Shown one piece after another: positions 27,035 through 34,974 of a DNA stretch of 64,000 nt. A program made the translations under genes and the position numbers. Within the stretch, counting starts at the first letter, position 1; each line of letters opens with the position of its first letter. The stretch is from Acuticoccus sediminis. Lineage in GTDB: Bacteria; Pseudomonadota; Alphaproteobacteria; Rhizobiales; Amorphaceae. The DNA lies in contig NZ_QHHQ01000001.1 of the NCBI RefSeq assembly GCF_003258595.1, positions 1,302,001-1,366,000 of the forward strand, written 5' to 3'. The notes under the pieces are model-generated. The model made no database searches, had not been told where the DNA came from, and saw only the letters and a program-made list of their open reading frames with translations.

Positions 27035-27466
27035 TCAGACCCCCAACACATGACGGATGACGAAGACGGTGACGAACGTCGCGGCCATGAAGGTGAGGGT
27101 GGCGACCAGTGAGCGGCGCGACAGGCGCGCGAGCCCGCACACCCCGTGGCCCGACGTGCAGCCCCCGCCGAACGTGACGCCGACGCCGACCAGGAGCCCG
27201 CCGATCACCAGCATTGCCCGGCTCGCGGGGACCTCGACCACCGGGAAGGCGCCGGTGAGCGCCAGATAGATGACGGGGCCGAGCACCATGCCCGCGACGA
27301 GCGCGATACGCATCGGCCAGTCTGCACGGTCTCCGAAGCCGAGCGCCCCGGCGAGGATGCCGGTGGCCCCGAGGATGCGGCCGAGGAACGCCATCAGCAG
27401 CACGGCGGAGAGGCCGATCAGCGCGCCCCCGCCCAGCGAGGCGAGGGGGGTGAAGGTCGTCGCCAT
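27035..27466 (-). CDS. YeeE/YedE-type half-transporter
   Basis: A 143-residue membrane protein with four hydrophobic segments and the motif GGGCTSGHGVCGLAR (Cys103, Cys110), typical of the sulfur-transporting YeeE/YedE family. It is the first gene of the sulfur operon and probably forms the transporter together with the following half-protein. The divergent OxyR-like gene begins 301 bp away. Confidence 0.88.
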   Translation of the reverse strand: MATTFTPLASLGGGALIGLSAVLLMAFLGRILGATGILAGALGFGDRADWPMRIALVAGMVLGPVIYLALTGAFPVVEVPASRAMLVIGGLLVGVGVTFGGGCTSGHGVCGLARLSRRSLVATLTFMAATFVTVFVIRHVLGV

Positions 27467-27728
27467 GGGTCAGCCTCCGATCCGGCGGCCGCGTGCCGTT
27501 CCGGACCCGGTGCCGGACGGGCCGAGGGCCCCGGCGCGAACGGCGGCCGGAGCGGCGAACGTGGGTCTCATGGTCGGCGAGGTCCTTTTCCGTCTGCACC
27601 CTGCCGCGACGCCGGCTGCGCCGCCCCGGGCGCCCTCCCGCTCCGTGGCGGAGGTGCGCCGGGGTGAGGCCTCGGTCCGGCAGGCGGCGAACTCACTGGA
27701 CAGTAGATGAGCGCGGCGAGGTGATCAG

Positions 27729-27767
27729 GGAAATTGAATTATTGCGCCGTTGTGATTGAAATAAGCG
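27729..27767. promoter_or_regulatory. AT-rich segment upstream of the OxyR-like gene
   Basis: An AT-rich island in an otherwise GC-rich divergent region; TTATT (27739-27743) and AATAA (27760-27764) form weak inverted arms. It could hold promoter elements or a LysR-type site, but no canonical OxyR or T-N11-A box is convincing. Confidence 0.3.
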
Positions 27768-28787
27768 ATGACCACTCTCCGCCAGCTCCGCTTTCTCGTC
27801 GCACTTTCCGAGACGCTCAATTTCTCGCGTGCTGCAGAAGTCTGTCATGTCACGCAGTCCACGCTCTCGACCGGCCTCAAGGATCTTGAGCACGCGTTGG
27901 GGGCGCAGCTCGCCGAACGGAGCCGCCACTCGGTCGTGCTGACCCCGGTCGGACTCGAGGTGGCACGGCGCGCGCGCTCCGTGCTCGCCGATGTCGCCGA
28001 TATCGAGGATTTCGCGCGGTCGGCGGGGGCCTTCGGGGCCGGATCCGTGCGCTTCGGCGCGATCCCCACGGTGGGGCCGTTCATCATGCCGCGCGCGCTG
28101 CCGCTGATCCGCTCGGCCTTTCCGGCGCTGCGGCTCTACCTGCGCGAGGAGCTGACGGCGTCGCTGGTGGACGGTCTCGTCGCCGGCCGGCTCGACGTCG
28201 CGATCATCGCCCTGCCGCACGACCTTCCGGCCGAGATCGCGGTCGAGCCGTTGTTCCGGGACGGCTATCAGCTCACCGTGCCGCGTGGTCACCCGCTCGC
28301 CAACCGCGACTCCGTCGACGGACACGACCTCGAGGGCCGCGACCTGCTGCTCCTGGAGCGGGGCCACTGCCTGCAGCGGCACGCCCTGTCGAGCTTTCCC
28401 GACCTTGCGCTGACCAGGGACGAGACCTTCGCCGCGACGAGCCTGCCGACTCTCGTGGCGATGGTCGAGCAGGGGCTCGGCCTGACGCTCCTGCCCAACG
28501 TCGCCGTCGCGGCGGGGGTGGCGAAGGGGCACGACGTGGCGCTGACGGATCTCGCCGGCGCCCAGCCGCGCGAGGTGGTGCTCGCCTACCGTACCACGTC
28601 GGCGCAGATCCCCCTGTTCCACGAGCTCGGCCGGCTGATCACCAGGGCGCACACGCTGCTGACGATGGAGGGCGAGAGCCTCGTCCCGCCCCGCCGGACG
28701 CGCCGCGCAGAAGAAGCGGCGCCGCCCGGGCGTGACGGGCAAGACGAAGCGACCGCCCCGCCGGCCCGCGCCCGCACGGCGCCATAG
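27768..28787 (+). CDS. OxyR-like LysR-family regulator with a single redox cysteine
   Basis: A 339-residue LysR regulator. The HTH (LNFSRAAEVCHVTQSTLSTGLKDLE) covers about 18-42. The effector domain contains LLLLERGHCLQRHAL followed by FAATSLPTLV and GLGLTLLPN, closely matching the E. coli OxyR segment around Cys199 (here Cys201). The partner Cys208 is replaced by Phe210. After about residue 300 a Pro/Arg/Glu-rich tail extends the protein. It is divergent from the persulfide dioxygenase/YeeE operon, which it probably controls, sensing peroxide or sulfane sulfur through Cys201. Confidence 0.88.
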   Translation: MTTLRQLRFLVALSETLNFSRAAEVCHVTQSTLSTGLKDLEHALGAQLAERSRHSVVLTPVGLEVARRARSVLADVADIEDFARSAGAFGAGSVRFGAIPTVGPFIMPRALPLIRSAFPALRLYLREELTASLVDGLVAGRLDVAIIALPHDLPAEIAVEPLFRDGYQLTVPRGHPLANRDSVDGHDLEGRDLLLLERGHCLQRHALSSFPDLALTRDETFAATSLPTLVAMVEQGLGLTLLPNVAVAAGVAKGHDVALTDLAGAQPREVVLAYRTTSAQIPLFHELGRLITRAHTLLTMEGESLVPPRRTRRAEEAAPPGRDGQDEATAPPARARTAP

Positions 28788-28875
28788 GGCGTCCGCCCGG
28801 CCATTGCCGCCGGGCGTGCCGGCGCGTCGCTCGCGGCCGATCGCCGGCAGCGACCCGGACCGGACGTCCCGGGCT

Positions 28876-28895
28876 CGCGATTTCTGCAAATCGCG
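28876..28895. repeat. Perfect 8-bp hairpin downstream of the LysR gene
   Basis: CGCGATTT (28876-28883), loop CTGC, AAATCGCG (28888-28895). It lies 89 bp after the LysR stop and 95 bp before the next start; it could be a terminator without U-tract or an operator for the following gene. Confidence 0.45.
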
Positions 28896-28989
28896 TTGAG
28901 GTGGTAGGGTGGACCTTCAGCGTTGGCGATCGCATGTCGAAGGTATTCCGGCGTATCGGCTGGCGCTATTTGATCATGGAGAAAGTAAG

Positions 28990-29673
28990 ATGAAGGTTCT
29001 TGGCCAGACGGCCGGGAGAGCCGTCCTTTCTGCAATGACAGCAATTTCATTAACCGCGGTCTCAACGACTGCGATGGCCGGCGACGACGCCTGGACATCT
29101 GCCGCCATCGCCGATGCCTTGACCGCCGCGCCGCCGTCCGTCACGCATGACGCGACCATCTTCGGCTGGTCCGATGGCGGCAAGCTCACCCTCGCTCGGT
29201 ACGGGTCGGGGCCCTATACGTGCATCGCGAGCGGCGCGTTCTCGTTGCGGCTCGGCAAGCCGGCGCTTCCCTATCCCGATCCGATGTGCCTCGACCAGAA
29301 CGCGTGGGCGTTCCTGAGCGCGATCTGGTCCGGAAAGGCGAAGGACGGCGGGACCCTGCCCACGGCACCGGGCCTTGTGTGGATGCTGGCCGGCATGAAC
29401 GTCAGCAAGACGGCGGTGGACGTCGGCGCGGCGACCTTCGTCGCGACCTCCGGCACCCAGTCGAACCAGGCGGGTGGCGACGTCGTGCAGATGAGCCCGC
29501 ACGTGATGGTCATGCCGCTGCCGCTCAACGAGGGCGCCGCGGAGCTGACGACGAGCTACAGCCTGGAGGACCCGATCCGTCCGTGGATCATGGCGGCGGG
29601 ATTGCCGCATGAGCACCTGATGGTGCACTTCACCGACAAGAACACCCAGGCGCTCATGAATCCCGGCGAATAG
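28990..29673 (+). CDS. Exported protein of unknown function, 227 residues
   Basis: No family is recognised. A Sec signal peptide covers about 1-31 (cleavage near TAMAGDD). The mature part has two cysteines within GPYTCIASGAF and DPMCLDQNAW that could form a disulfide, and a segment resembling lipid-binding or receptor-like beta proteins without a clear match. The ATG at 28990 is preferred because GGAG lies about 9 bases before it and the signal peptide starts there. It is convergent with the DUF1402-like gene. Confidence 0.75.
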   Translation: MKVLGQTAGRAVLSAMTAISLTAVSTTAMAGDDAWTSAAIADALTAAPPSVTHDATIFGWSDGGKLTLARYGSGPYTCIASGAFSLRLGKPALPYPDPMCLDQNAWAFLSAIWSGKAKDGGTLPTAPGLVWMLAGMNVSKTAVDVGAATFVATSGTQSNQAGGDVVQMSPHVMVMPLPLNEGAAELTTSYSLEDPIRPWIMAAGLPHEHLMVHFTDKNTQALMNPGE

Positions 29674-29677
29674 GCGT

Positions 29678-29702
29678 CGGCCCTGCGGGCCCGAGAGGGC
29701 CG
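29678..29702. terminator. Hairpin between convergent exported-protein genes
   Basis: CGGCCCT (29678-29684) pairs with AGGGCCG (29696-29702), five bases after the upstream stop; a possible bidirectional terminator without a T-tract. Confidence 0.45.
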
Positions 29703-29746
29703 GCGCGGACCCCTGCGGAGTCCGGCGGCCGGCCCGGACTGGAGGA

Positions 29747-30643
29747 CTAGCGGAGCATGTCCTCCAGCACGTCGATGTGGTCCTCGACGTAGGCGCCGTA
29801 GTAGTTGACCTTCGGGTTGCCGCGCGACTTGCGGGCGCGCACCCACGGGTTGCCGACATTGTAGAGCGTTGCCGTGATGCCCGGGCGGTTCGAGATGTCG
29901 ACACCCACGGCGCGGTAGGCCTTGATCGCGTCGACGATGACCGCCGCGATGACGTGCAGCGACTCGTCGGGGTCGATGATGCGCTCGTAGATCGCGTCGG
30001 CGTCCTTGTAGGTCAGCTTCGGCAGCTTGGTGGTGTCCATCATCTTCAGCGCGGTGACGGGCGAAAGCTGGCCGAGGCCGTAGGTCTGGCCCGTGGCGAA
30101 CGGGTTGAAGCAGGACTCGGTCAGGTTGCGGCGGGGGAGGCGGACGCCGTCGACCGTGCTGCCGCGGACCTTGCTCTGCCAGGTGGACTCGACGCACGTC
30201 CAGTAGGTGTTGGACGAGCCGCGGCACTGGTTGAACTGCGGCATGGCGAGCACGCGCTCCAGCGGCACCGAACCGCAGGCGAATTCCACGTTGCGCATGC
30301 GCCGGCCGAGCTGCAGCGCCACCTGCTGCAGGTTGTCCCGGATGTCGTAGTTGAAGACGTGCTCGCCGACGATGGCGCCCAGGATGTGGATCGGGTCGAT
30401 CCCGTACGCGGCGGCGGTGCGCTTGATCTTCGGGATGAGGCGCTGCGCCTTCAGCACGTCCATCGTACGGCGCATCTTGGCCGGAACGCTGCCGCGGGTC
30501 TCTTTCAGGCGCCGCTGGGTGGCGGCGGGCAGGGGGTGGCTGCCGTACGTGCTGGGCACCTCGTTCGTCTGCGCGATGGTCGGCGCAGGCGCGAGGAAGC
30601 CAGAGAGGATAGCGATCAGGACAAAGGCCAATGCGCGTCTCAT
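29747..30643 (-). CDS. DUF1402-like exported protein
   Basis: A 298-residue protein with a Sec signal (about 1-24, cleavage near TIAQT). The body contains AAYGIDPIHILGAIVGEHVFNYD, QTYGLGQLSPVTALKM and a C-terminal YGAYVEDHIDVLEDMLR, which recall lysozyme-like/DUF1402 proteins of Rhizobiales: a Glu in IVGEHVF and GQLSP look like a transglycosylase-type active site. Cell-wall cleavage is therefore a reasonable hypothesis. AAAGG lies about 9 bases upstream of the ATG at 30643; the longer frame upstream runs through the tRNA and is not coding. Confidence 0.75.
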   Translation of the reverse strand: MRRALAFVLIAILSGFLAPAPTIAQTNEVPSTYGSHPLPAATQRRLKETRGSVPAKMRRTMDVLKAQRLIPKIKRTAAAYGIDPIHILGAIVGEHVFNYDIRDNLQQVALQLGRRMRNVEFACGSVPLERVLAMPQFNQCRGSSNTYWTCVESTWQSKVRGSTVDGVRLPRRNLTESCFNPFATGQTYGLGQLSPVTALKMMDTTKLPKLTYKDADAIYERIIDPDESLHVIAAVIVDAIKAYRAVGVDISNRPGITATLYNVGNPWVRARKSRGNPKVNYYGAYVEDHIDVLEDMLR

Positions 30644-31002
30644 CCTGGCGACCTTTCGGAACAAGTGATGTCGGAAATATGCACCTTTATTCGGTAAAGG
30701 ACTTGTGCGGGCGCTGCAACGTTGCCGCCTGTTCAAACCTTGCCGAGACATTAAGATTCGCGCGGATAATACCGAAATGTCGCACTCGGACCCGCGCCGG
30801 TGTGTATCCGGCTGCCGAAACGCCCTGTAACTCAATGGAATGCCACCGTGCGGTGCGATGCAGCCGGGAGCGGAACAATCGACAAGCCGGATCGGCGGTC
30901 CTGCGGCCGACCGTGCCGGGGCGACGCCGCCCGGAAGGGGGGCACGCGCGGCGCCGCGGTGCCTTGCGGCTGGCGTGTGGGCGCATCGGAATCGGGGCGG
31001 AT
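30644..31002. other. Intergenic stretch between tRNA-Gln and the DUF1402-like gene
   Basis: No gene is supported in these 359 bases; open frames crossing it on both strands run through the tRNA. It should hold the promoter of the DUF1402-like gene in its AT-richer part (about 30650-30790), but no clear box is identified. Confidence 0.5.
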
Positions 31003-31077
31003 TGGCTGGGGCGGCTGGATTCGAACCAGCGCATGGCGGTACCAAAAACCGCTGCCTTACCGCTTGGCTACGCCCCA
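31003..31077 (-). tRNA. tRNA-Gln (anticodon TTG)
   Basis: The minus strand folds as a tRNA: acceptor TGGGGCG pairs with CGCCCCA, discriminator G and an encoded CCA end; anticodon arm GCGGT-TTTTGGT-ACCGC gives anticodon TTG (glutamine, CAA); T arm GCTGG-TTCGAAT-CCAGC. It is 72 nt plus CCA. The commonly mis-annotated open frames across it are spurious. Confidence 0.95.
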
Positions 31078-31088
31078 AGAGACCCCAC

Positions 31089-31117
31089 CGTTTAGCGGGT
31101 TCCTCTTGTATCGGCAA
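31089..31117 (-). promoter_or_regulatory. Probable promoter of tRNA-Gln
   Basis: On the minus strand TTGCCG (-35, 31117-31112), 17-bp spacer and TAAACG (-10, 31094-31089) place a start about 5 bases before the mature tRNA 5' end. Confidence 0.4.
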
Positions 31118-31259
31118 CCGGACCGAGCGCCGGGCGAAAGGACGCGCGACAGGGCTTTCAACAGTCCGTGACCCGCGCGCTCCGGAGCCGCGATCGGCAG
31201 GCCGGCCGGGCGACGCGGCCGACCGCGGTCATGTGCGACGGGGACGTTCGGGCCGGGCG

Positions 31260-32201
31260 TCAGAGCGCCGGCAGGTCGGTGCGGCGGGGGAGGTCGGCGC
31301 CGCGGCGCGTGCAGGTGACGCCCGCCGCCTGCACCGCGAAAGCCAGGACCGCGCGGCACTGCGCCTCGTCGAGCGCGGCGACGCCGGCGGCGGTGGTCAT
31401 GCCCCGGTCGGCGAGCGCGGTCAGGAGGGCGGCGAGGAAGCTGTCCCCCGCGCCCACCGTGTCCACGACCTCGACGCGGGGCGCCGCCACCGCGACGCTC
31501 CGCCCGGCGGTGTGCATCACCGCGCCGCGGGGGCCGTCGGTGACGATGACGGCGGCGATGCCCTGCTCCAGCCAGCCGGAGACGACCGTCTCGGGAGGCG
31601 TCTCGTAGGTCTCGCTCAGGTCCTCGCGGGAGGTCTTGACGATATCGGCGAAGGCCGCGAAGTCGGCGATGCGCTGGCGCCAGACGGCGGCGGACGGCTC
31701 GAACGAGCGGCGCACGTTCGGGTCGAGCACCACGAGCGGCGCCGGGTCGCGCCCCTTCGCCCGCCGCGCGAGGGCGAGGAAGGACTCGCTCGTCGGGCGC
31801 GTCACCAGCGAGAAGCAGCCGAAGACCAGCGTGTCGATGCCGTCGAGCGGGGGGAGGTCGGTCGTTTCCACCTGCCGGTCCGCGGCTTCCTCGCCGCCGT
31901 AGAAGGTGTAGGTCGGGGAGCCGTCGGGGCCGGGGGCCACGACGGCGAACGTCGTGGGGGCGGCGGTGCGCTTCAGGAAGGCGGTGCCGACGTTCTCGCT
32001 CTCGAGGTGGCTGGCGAGGCGCTGGCCGAAAAGATCGGTGGAGACGCCGGTCAGCTGGCTCACCGGGCGGCCGAGTCTCGCGAGCCCCGTCGCGACGTTC
32101 AGCGCCGACCCGCCGATCCTGGCGTCGAGCGCGAAACCGTTCTCCCTCGGCCCCTCCACGAACACGTCGTAGAGCATTTCCCCGCACACGAGTACGCTCA
32201 T
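31260..32201 (-). CDS. PfkB-family carbohydrate kinase (fructokinase-like)
   Basis: A 313-residue ribokinase-fold kinase. N-terminal GGSALNVATGLARLG binds sugar, and the catalytic motif DTVGAGDSFLAALL supplies Asp253. The overall pattern (VCGEMLYDVF start, Pro-rich FDPNVRR-like segment LDPNVRRSF) fits fructokinases. The ATG at 32201 has GGGAGGGACG immediately upstream. It is divergent from the TAXI binding protein with about 106 bp between, sharing a control region. The sugar is not determined. Confidence 0.88.
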   Translation of the reverse strand: MSVLVCGEMLYDVFVEGPRENGFALDARIGGSALNVATGLARLGRPVSQLTGVSTDLFGQRLASHLESENVGTAFLKRTAAPTTFAVVAPGPDGSPTYTFYGGEEAADRQVETTDLPPLDGIDTLVFGCFSLVTRPTSESFLALARRAKGRDPAPLVVLDPNVRRSFEPSAAVWRQRIADFAAFADIVKTSREDLSETYETPPETVVSGWLEQGIAAVIVTDGPRGAVMHTAGRSVAVAAPRVEVVDTVGAGDSFLAALLTALADRGMTTAAGVAALDEAQCRAVLAFAVQAAGVTCTRRGADLPRRTDLPAL

Positions 32202-32276
32202 CGTCCCTCCCATGGGCAACGGGCCCGTCCGATCGGCCGGCTTGCCTGTTGCGCACTTTTCTTCAACGTTACCTCA

Positions 32277-32293
32277 TTCGAGTTCGCTTCGAA
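32277..32293. promoter_or_regulatory. Palindrome in the pfkB-TAXI divergent region
   Basis: TTCGA (32277-32281) and TCGAA (32289-32293) are inverted arms 7 bases apart, just upstream of the TAXI gene ribosome site; a possible operator. Confidence 0.3.
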
Positions 32294-32307
32294 CCTCAAG
32301 GACGAGC

Positions 32308-33618
32308 ATGATCAGCCGCCCCCTTCTGTATTCCCTCGTGGCGGTGCTGGCGCTGGCGATCGGCGGGGCCCTCGCGTGGTGGGAACTCGACACGGGCGGG
32401 CCGGCGACGCTGCGTCTCAGCGCGGGCACGTCGGGCGGGACCTATGCGGTGTTCGGCGAGGTCCTGGCGCGCTCGCTCGACCCCAGCGACGTGGCCGACA
32501 TCGTCTCGATGCCGTCCGCCGGAGCGTCGCAGAACGCCAAGCGCATCCATGACGGGGAGGCCGATCTCGGGCTCATCCAGGGCGACACGCCGGTGGCCGG
32601 CAACGTCACCGTCATGGCCCGCCTCTTCCCCGAGGCGTTCCACCTCGTCGCCCGCGAAGGGGCCGGCATCGAGAGCGTGCACGACCTCAGGGGCAAGACG
32701 GTGGGCCTGATGCCGCCCGGTGCCGGGTCGAACGGGCTGTTCGACCGGCTCCTGGCGCACTACGAGGTGCCGCACGACTCCCTGACGATCATTCACGGCA
32801 GCCTGTCCGACCACGCCGAGTCGATCCGCAAGGGGGAGATCGACGCGTTCTTCATGGTCGTCGCGCTCGGCAACCAGACGATCCAGGACATCATCAAGTC
32901 GACGCCGACGCAGCTCGTGGCGATCGACCAGGCCGAGGCGATGGCGCTGTTCGATCCGGCGCTGGAGGCCAAGATGGTGCCGGTCGGCACCTACTCCGGC
33001 GACCGGCCGGTGCCGAACCGGCCGATCCCGGTGGTGTCGGTGCGCAGCCTGCTCGCGGTGGGGCGGCAGGTTCCGGAGGCCACCGTCGAGGCGGTGACCC
33101 GCGCGCTGTTCGAGCGGCGGCAGGCGATGGTGCGGCAGCTCCCGCAGGCGGCCTTCATCACCGCGCCGACGGAGGAGGAGCGCCTCGCCTTCGGTGTTCA
33201 CCCCGGCGCGGACCGCTACTATCGCCAGGACGATCCGATCTTTATTGTCGAGTACGCCGAGCCGCTGGCGCTGGGCGTGACGGCGCTGGCGCTGCTGGCC
33301 TCGGGGCTGTGGCAGGCGCGGATCTGGCTCGCCAATGCACGCAAGAACCGCGCAGATCATTACAACCTTGAGATCGTCGAGCTCGTATCACGTATCGAGG
33401 AGGCAAAGAGCGACAGCGAATACGACCAGATCCGGCTCGACCTGTTTGCCCTGTTCGAGCGGGTAATCGTGGATCTCGATCTGGATCGGATCGAGGAGAA
33501 ATCTCTTTTGTCTTTTTCGTTTGCTTGGCAGGCGGCGGCGTCGACTCTCAATCACCGCCAGCTTCTGCTACGTTCGGACCGTACGACCAGAGCGCCCGAG
33601 CCCTTGCCCGTCGTTTGA
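32308..33618 (+). CDS. TAXI-family solute-binding protein, membrane-anchored with cytoplasmic tail
   Basis: A 436-residue TRAP-associated extracytoplasmic binding protein of the TAXI class. An N-terminal anchor (about 7-26) is followed by the binding domain with TLRLSAGTSGGTYAVFG and NAKRIHDGEADLGLIQGD. After about residue 320 a second membrane segment (LALGVTALALLASGLW) leads into about 95 residues of charged, helical cytoplasmic tail. No TRAP permease genes are adjacent, so it may work with a distant permease or as a sensor. AAGGAC lies upstream of the ATG. Confidence 0.85.
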   Translation: MISRPLLYSLVAVLALAIGGALAWWELDTGGPATLRLSAGTSGGTYAVFGEVLARSLDPSDVADIVSMPSAGASQNAKRIHDGEADLGLIQGDTPVAGNVTVMARLFPEAFHLVAREGAGIESVHDLRGKTVGLMPPGAGSNGLFDRLLAHYEVPHDSLTIIHGSLSDHAESIRKGEIDAFFMVVALGNQTIQDIIKSTPTQLVAIDQAEAMALFDPALEAKMVPVGTYSGDRPVPNRPIPVVSVRSLLAVGRQVPEATVEAVTRALFERRQAMVRQLPQAAFITAPTEEERLAFGVHPGADRYYRQDDPIFIVEYAEPLALGVTALALLASGLWQARIWLANARKNRADHYNLEIVELVSRIEEAKSDSEYDQIRLDLFALFERVIVDLDLDRIEEKSLLSFSFAWQAAASTLNHRQLLLRSDRTTRAPEPLPVV

Positions 33619-33767
33619 CCAGAGTGTGCCTGAGTTGTATTATTTGAGGTGAAAAATTGACCGAAATTCGAAAGGGGTATGTTTTTTCCGTCTGTGTGTA
33701 GAACAATAGTGCATTCATCGCATTTTAGGTACATTGCTGGCATGCAATTGAGATTTCAGATGTCAAT

Positions 33768-33782
33768 GGAATTGGTCCAAAC
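33768..33782. promoter_or_regulatory. FadR-type operator candidate near the regulator start
   Basis: TTGGTCCAA (33772-33780) is a palindrome resembling the TTGGT-ACCAA sites of FadR-subfamily GntR proteins. It lies immediately before the ATG of the adjacent FadR-type gene, as expected for autoregulation. The core is a single half-site pair, so confidence is low. Confidence 0.35.
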
Positions 33783-34550
33783 ATGACGCGGTTGGGGATG
33801 GCTGGCCGGTTCGGTTCGCCAGCGCCTCCCGGGGCAACTCTGCTGGTGGTCACGGTCGAGGCGATTGCGCGCCGGATCGTGACAGGGGAGGTGCCGGTTG
33901 GCGGTATCATCCCGAACGAGTCCGAGATCGTCGACGAGCTTGGCGTGTCGCGCACCGTGGTGCGGGAGGCGGTGCGCACGCTCGTCGCCAAGGGGATGCT
34001 TCGCACCCGCCGCCGCCTCGGAACCGAGGTGACGCCGGTCGACAGCTGGAGCCTCTTCGACCGCAGCGTGATCGATTGGCGCATCCGTTACGATCCTGAC
34101 GACAAGGTCCTCGACGACCTGGTCGACTTCGTGATGGCGGTCGAGATCATCGCGTGCAACCGCTGCGCCGAGGACGCCTCGTTCGACCGCGCCGGCCTGC
34201 AGGCTGCCTTCAGGGCCATGGAGCAGGCGAACACCGCCGACCGGCTGCAGCTGGCCGAGGTGGAGTACGCGTACCACTCGCTGCTGATCGACGGCGCGAA
34301 GAACATGTTCTGCAGTCACGTCTACTCGGTGATCGAGACGGCGCTGACGACGTTCATCTCCCCGCTCTTCCTCGACGGCGCGAGCCATACCGAGGCGCTC
34401 AGCGACCACAGGGCGCTGACGAAGGCCATCGTCGACGGCGACACCAACGCCGCCCGCGCCGCCGTCGAGCAGCTGGGGCACCTGCGTCGCCGCAACCTGC
34501 GCCGCGCGCTCCGCTCCATGCGCACCGAGGACGGCGAGCGCATCGGCTGA
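33783..34550 (+). CDS. GntR-family transcriptional regulator (FadR subfamily, FCD domain)
   Basis: A 255-residue repressor. The winged HTH (GGIIPNESEIVDELGVSRTVVREAVRTL) spans about 40-68, followed by the all-helical FCD effector domain (about 100-240) with YAYHSLLIDGAKN and SDHRALTKAIVDGD, whose His residues are the usual metal or ligand site. Such proteins usually control sugar-acid or carboxylate use. It follows the TAXI gene by about 165 bp of AT-rich sequence and may control it or the sugar kinase. An internal ATG at 33798 is an alternative start. Confidence 0.87.
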   Translation: MTRLGMAGRFGSPAPPGATLLVVTVEAIARRIVTGEVPVGGIIPNESEIVDELGVSRTVVREAVRTLVAKGMLRTRRRLGTEVTPVDSWSLFDRSVIDWRIRYDPDDKVLDDLVDFVMAVEIIACNRCAEDASFDRAGLQAAFRAMEQANTADRLQLAEVEYAYHSLLIDGAKNMFCSHVYSVIETALTTFISPLFLDGASHTEALSDHRALTKAIVDGDTNAARAAVEQLGHLRRRNLRRALRSMRTEDGERIG

Positions 34551-34974
34551 CGTTCCGGCGCCCGCCCCGCGGCGGGAGCGCGCCCGCGTCCGACGACGCG
34601 AGCGACGAGGGACCCGTGCGGGATCGCCTCACCCCGGCCGGCATGCCCCGGCACCGGGCCGCCTGATCCGGCAGCGGCTCCTTCGGGCCGGCACGTGACG
34701 GGGCCGGCGCCGGTCTGCACCGGGTCGCGATTGCGCGCGCGATGTACGGCGACCCGGATGCGGGTCCGGCCGGAACGGGTGGATGCGTGCGAAGCGTCGT
34801 GCCGATGGCGCAAGCCGATGGAGCGAGGGGAGCCCGCGACGGGCGGCGCAGGCGGACGTTGTGCATGCCCGGGAGCGAATGCCCCGCGTCCGGCATTTCC
34901 CGGCCATTTTGTGATCGAAATGTCATCTTACGGGTCTATGCGGCAGGCACATCGCTCGACCCCAAGAGGACGCA
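34551..34974. other. Intergenic stretch before phoA
   Basis: These 424 bases contain no credible gene; the open frames are GC artefacts without ribosome sites. The 3' 70 bases are AT-richer and carry the Pho-box-like site and -10 region of phoA. Confidence 0.5.
34909..34939 (+). promoter_or_regulatory. Pho-box-like site and -10 upstream of alkaline phosphatase
   Basis: TTGTGAT-CGAA-ATGTCAT (34909-34926) matches the CTGTCAT-N4-CTGTCAT repeat of PhoB sites at 11 of 14 positions, and GTCTAT (34934-34939) follows at the usual distance as a -10. The gene starts about 30 bases later with AGAGGA before its ATG. This fits phosphate-starvation control of phoA. Confidence 0.6.

Noticed and set aside
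30631-31171. Several open frames on both strands resembling hypothetical proteins
   Set aside because: They run through tRNA-Gln(TTG); the recurring GWIRTSAWRY/LDSNQR-like translations are typical of tRNA genes read as protein.
33552-33743. 63-codon minus-strand open frame
   Set aside because: It overlaps the end of the TAXI gene and an AT-rich control region, with no ribosome site or family features.
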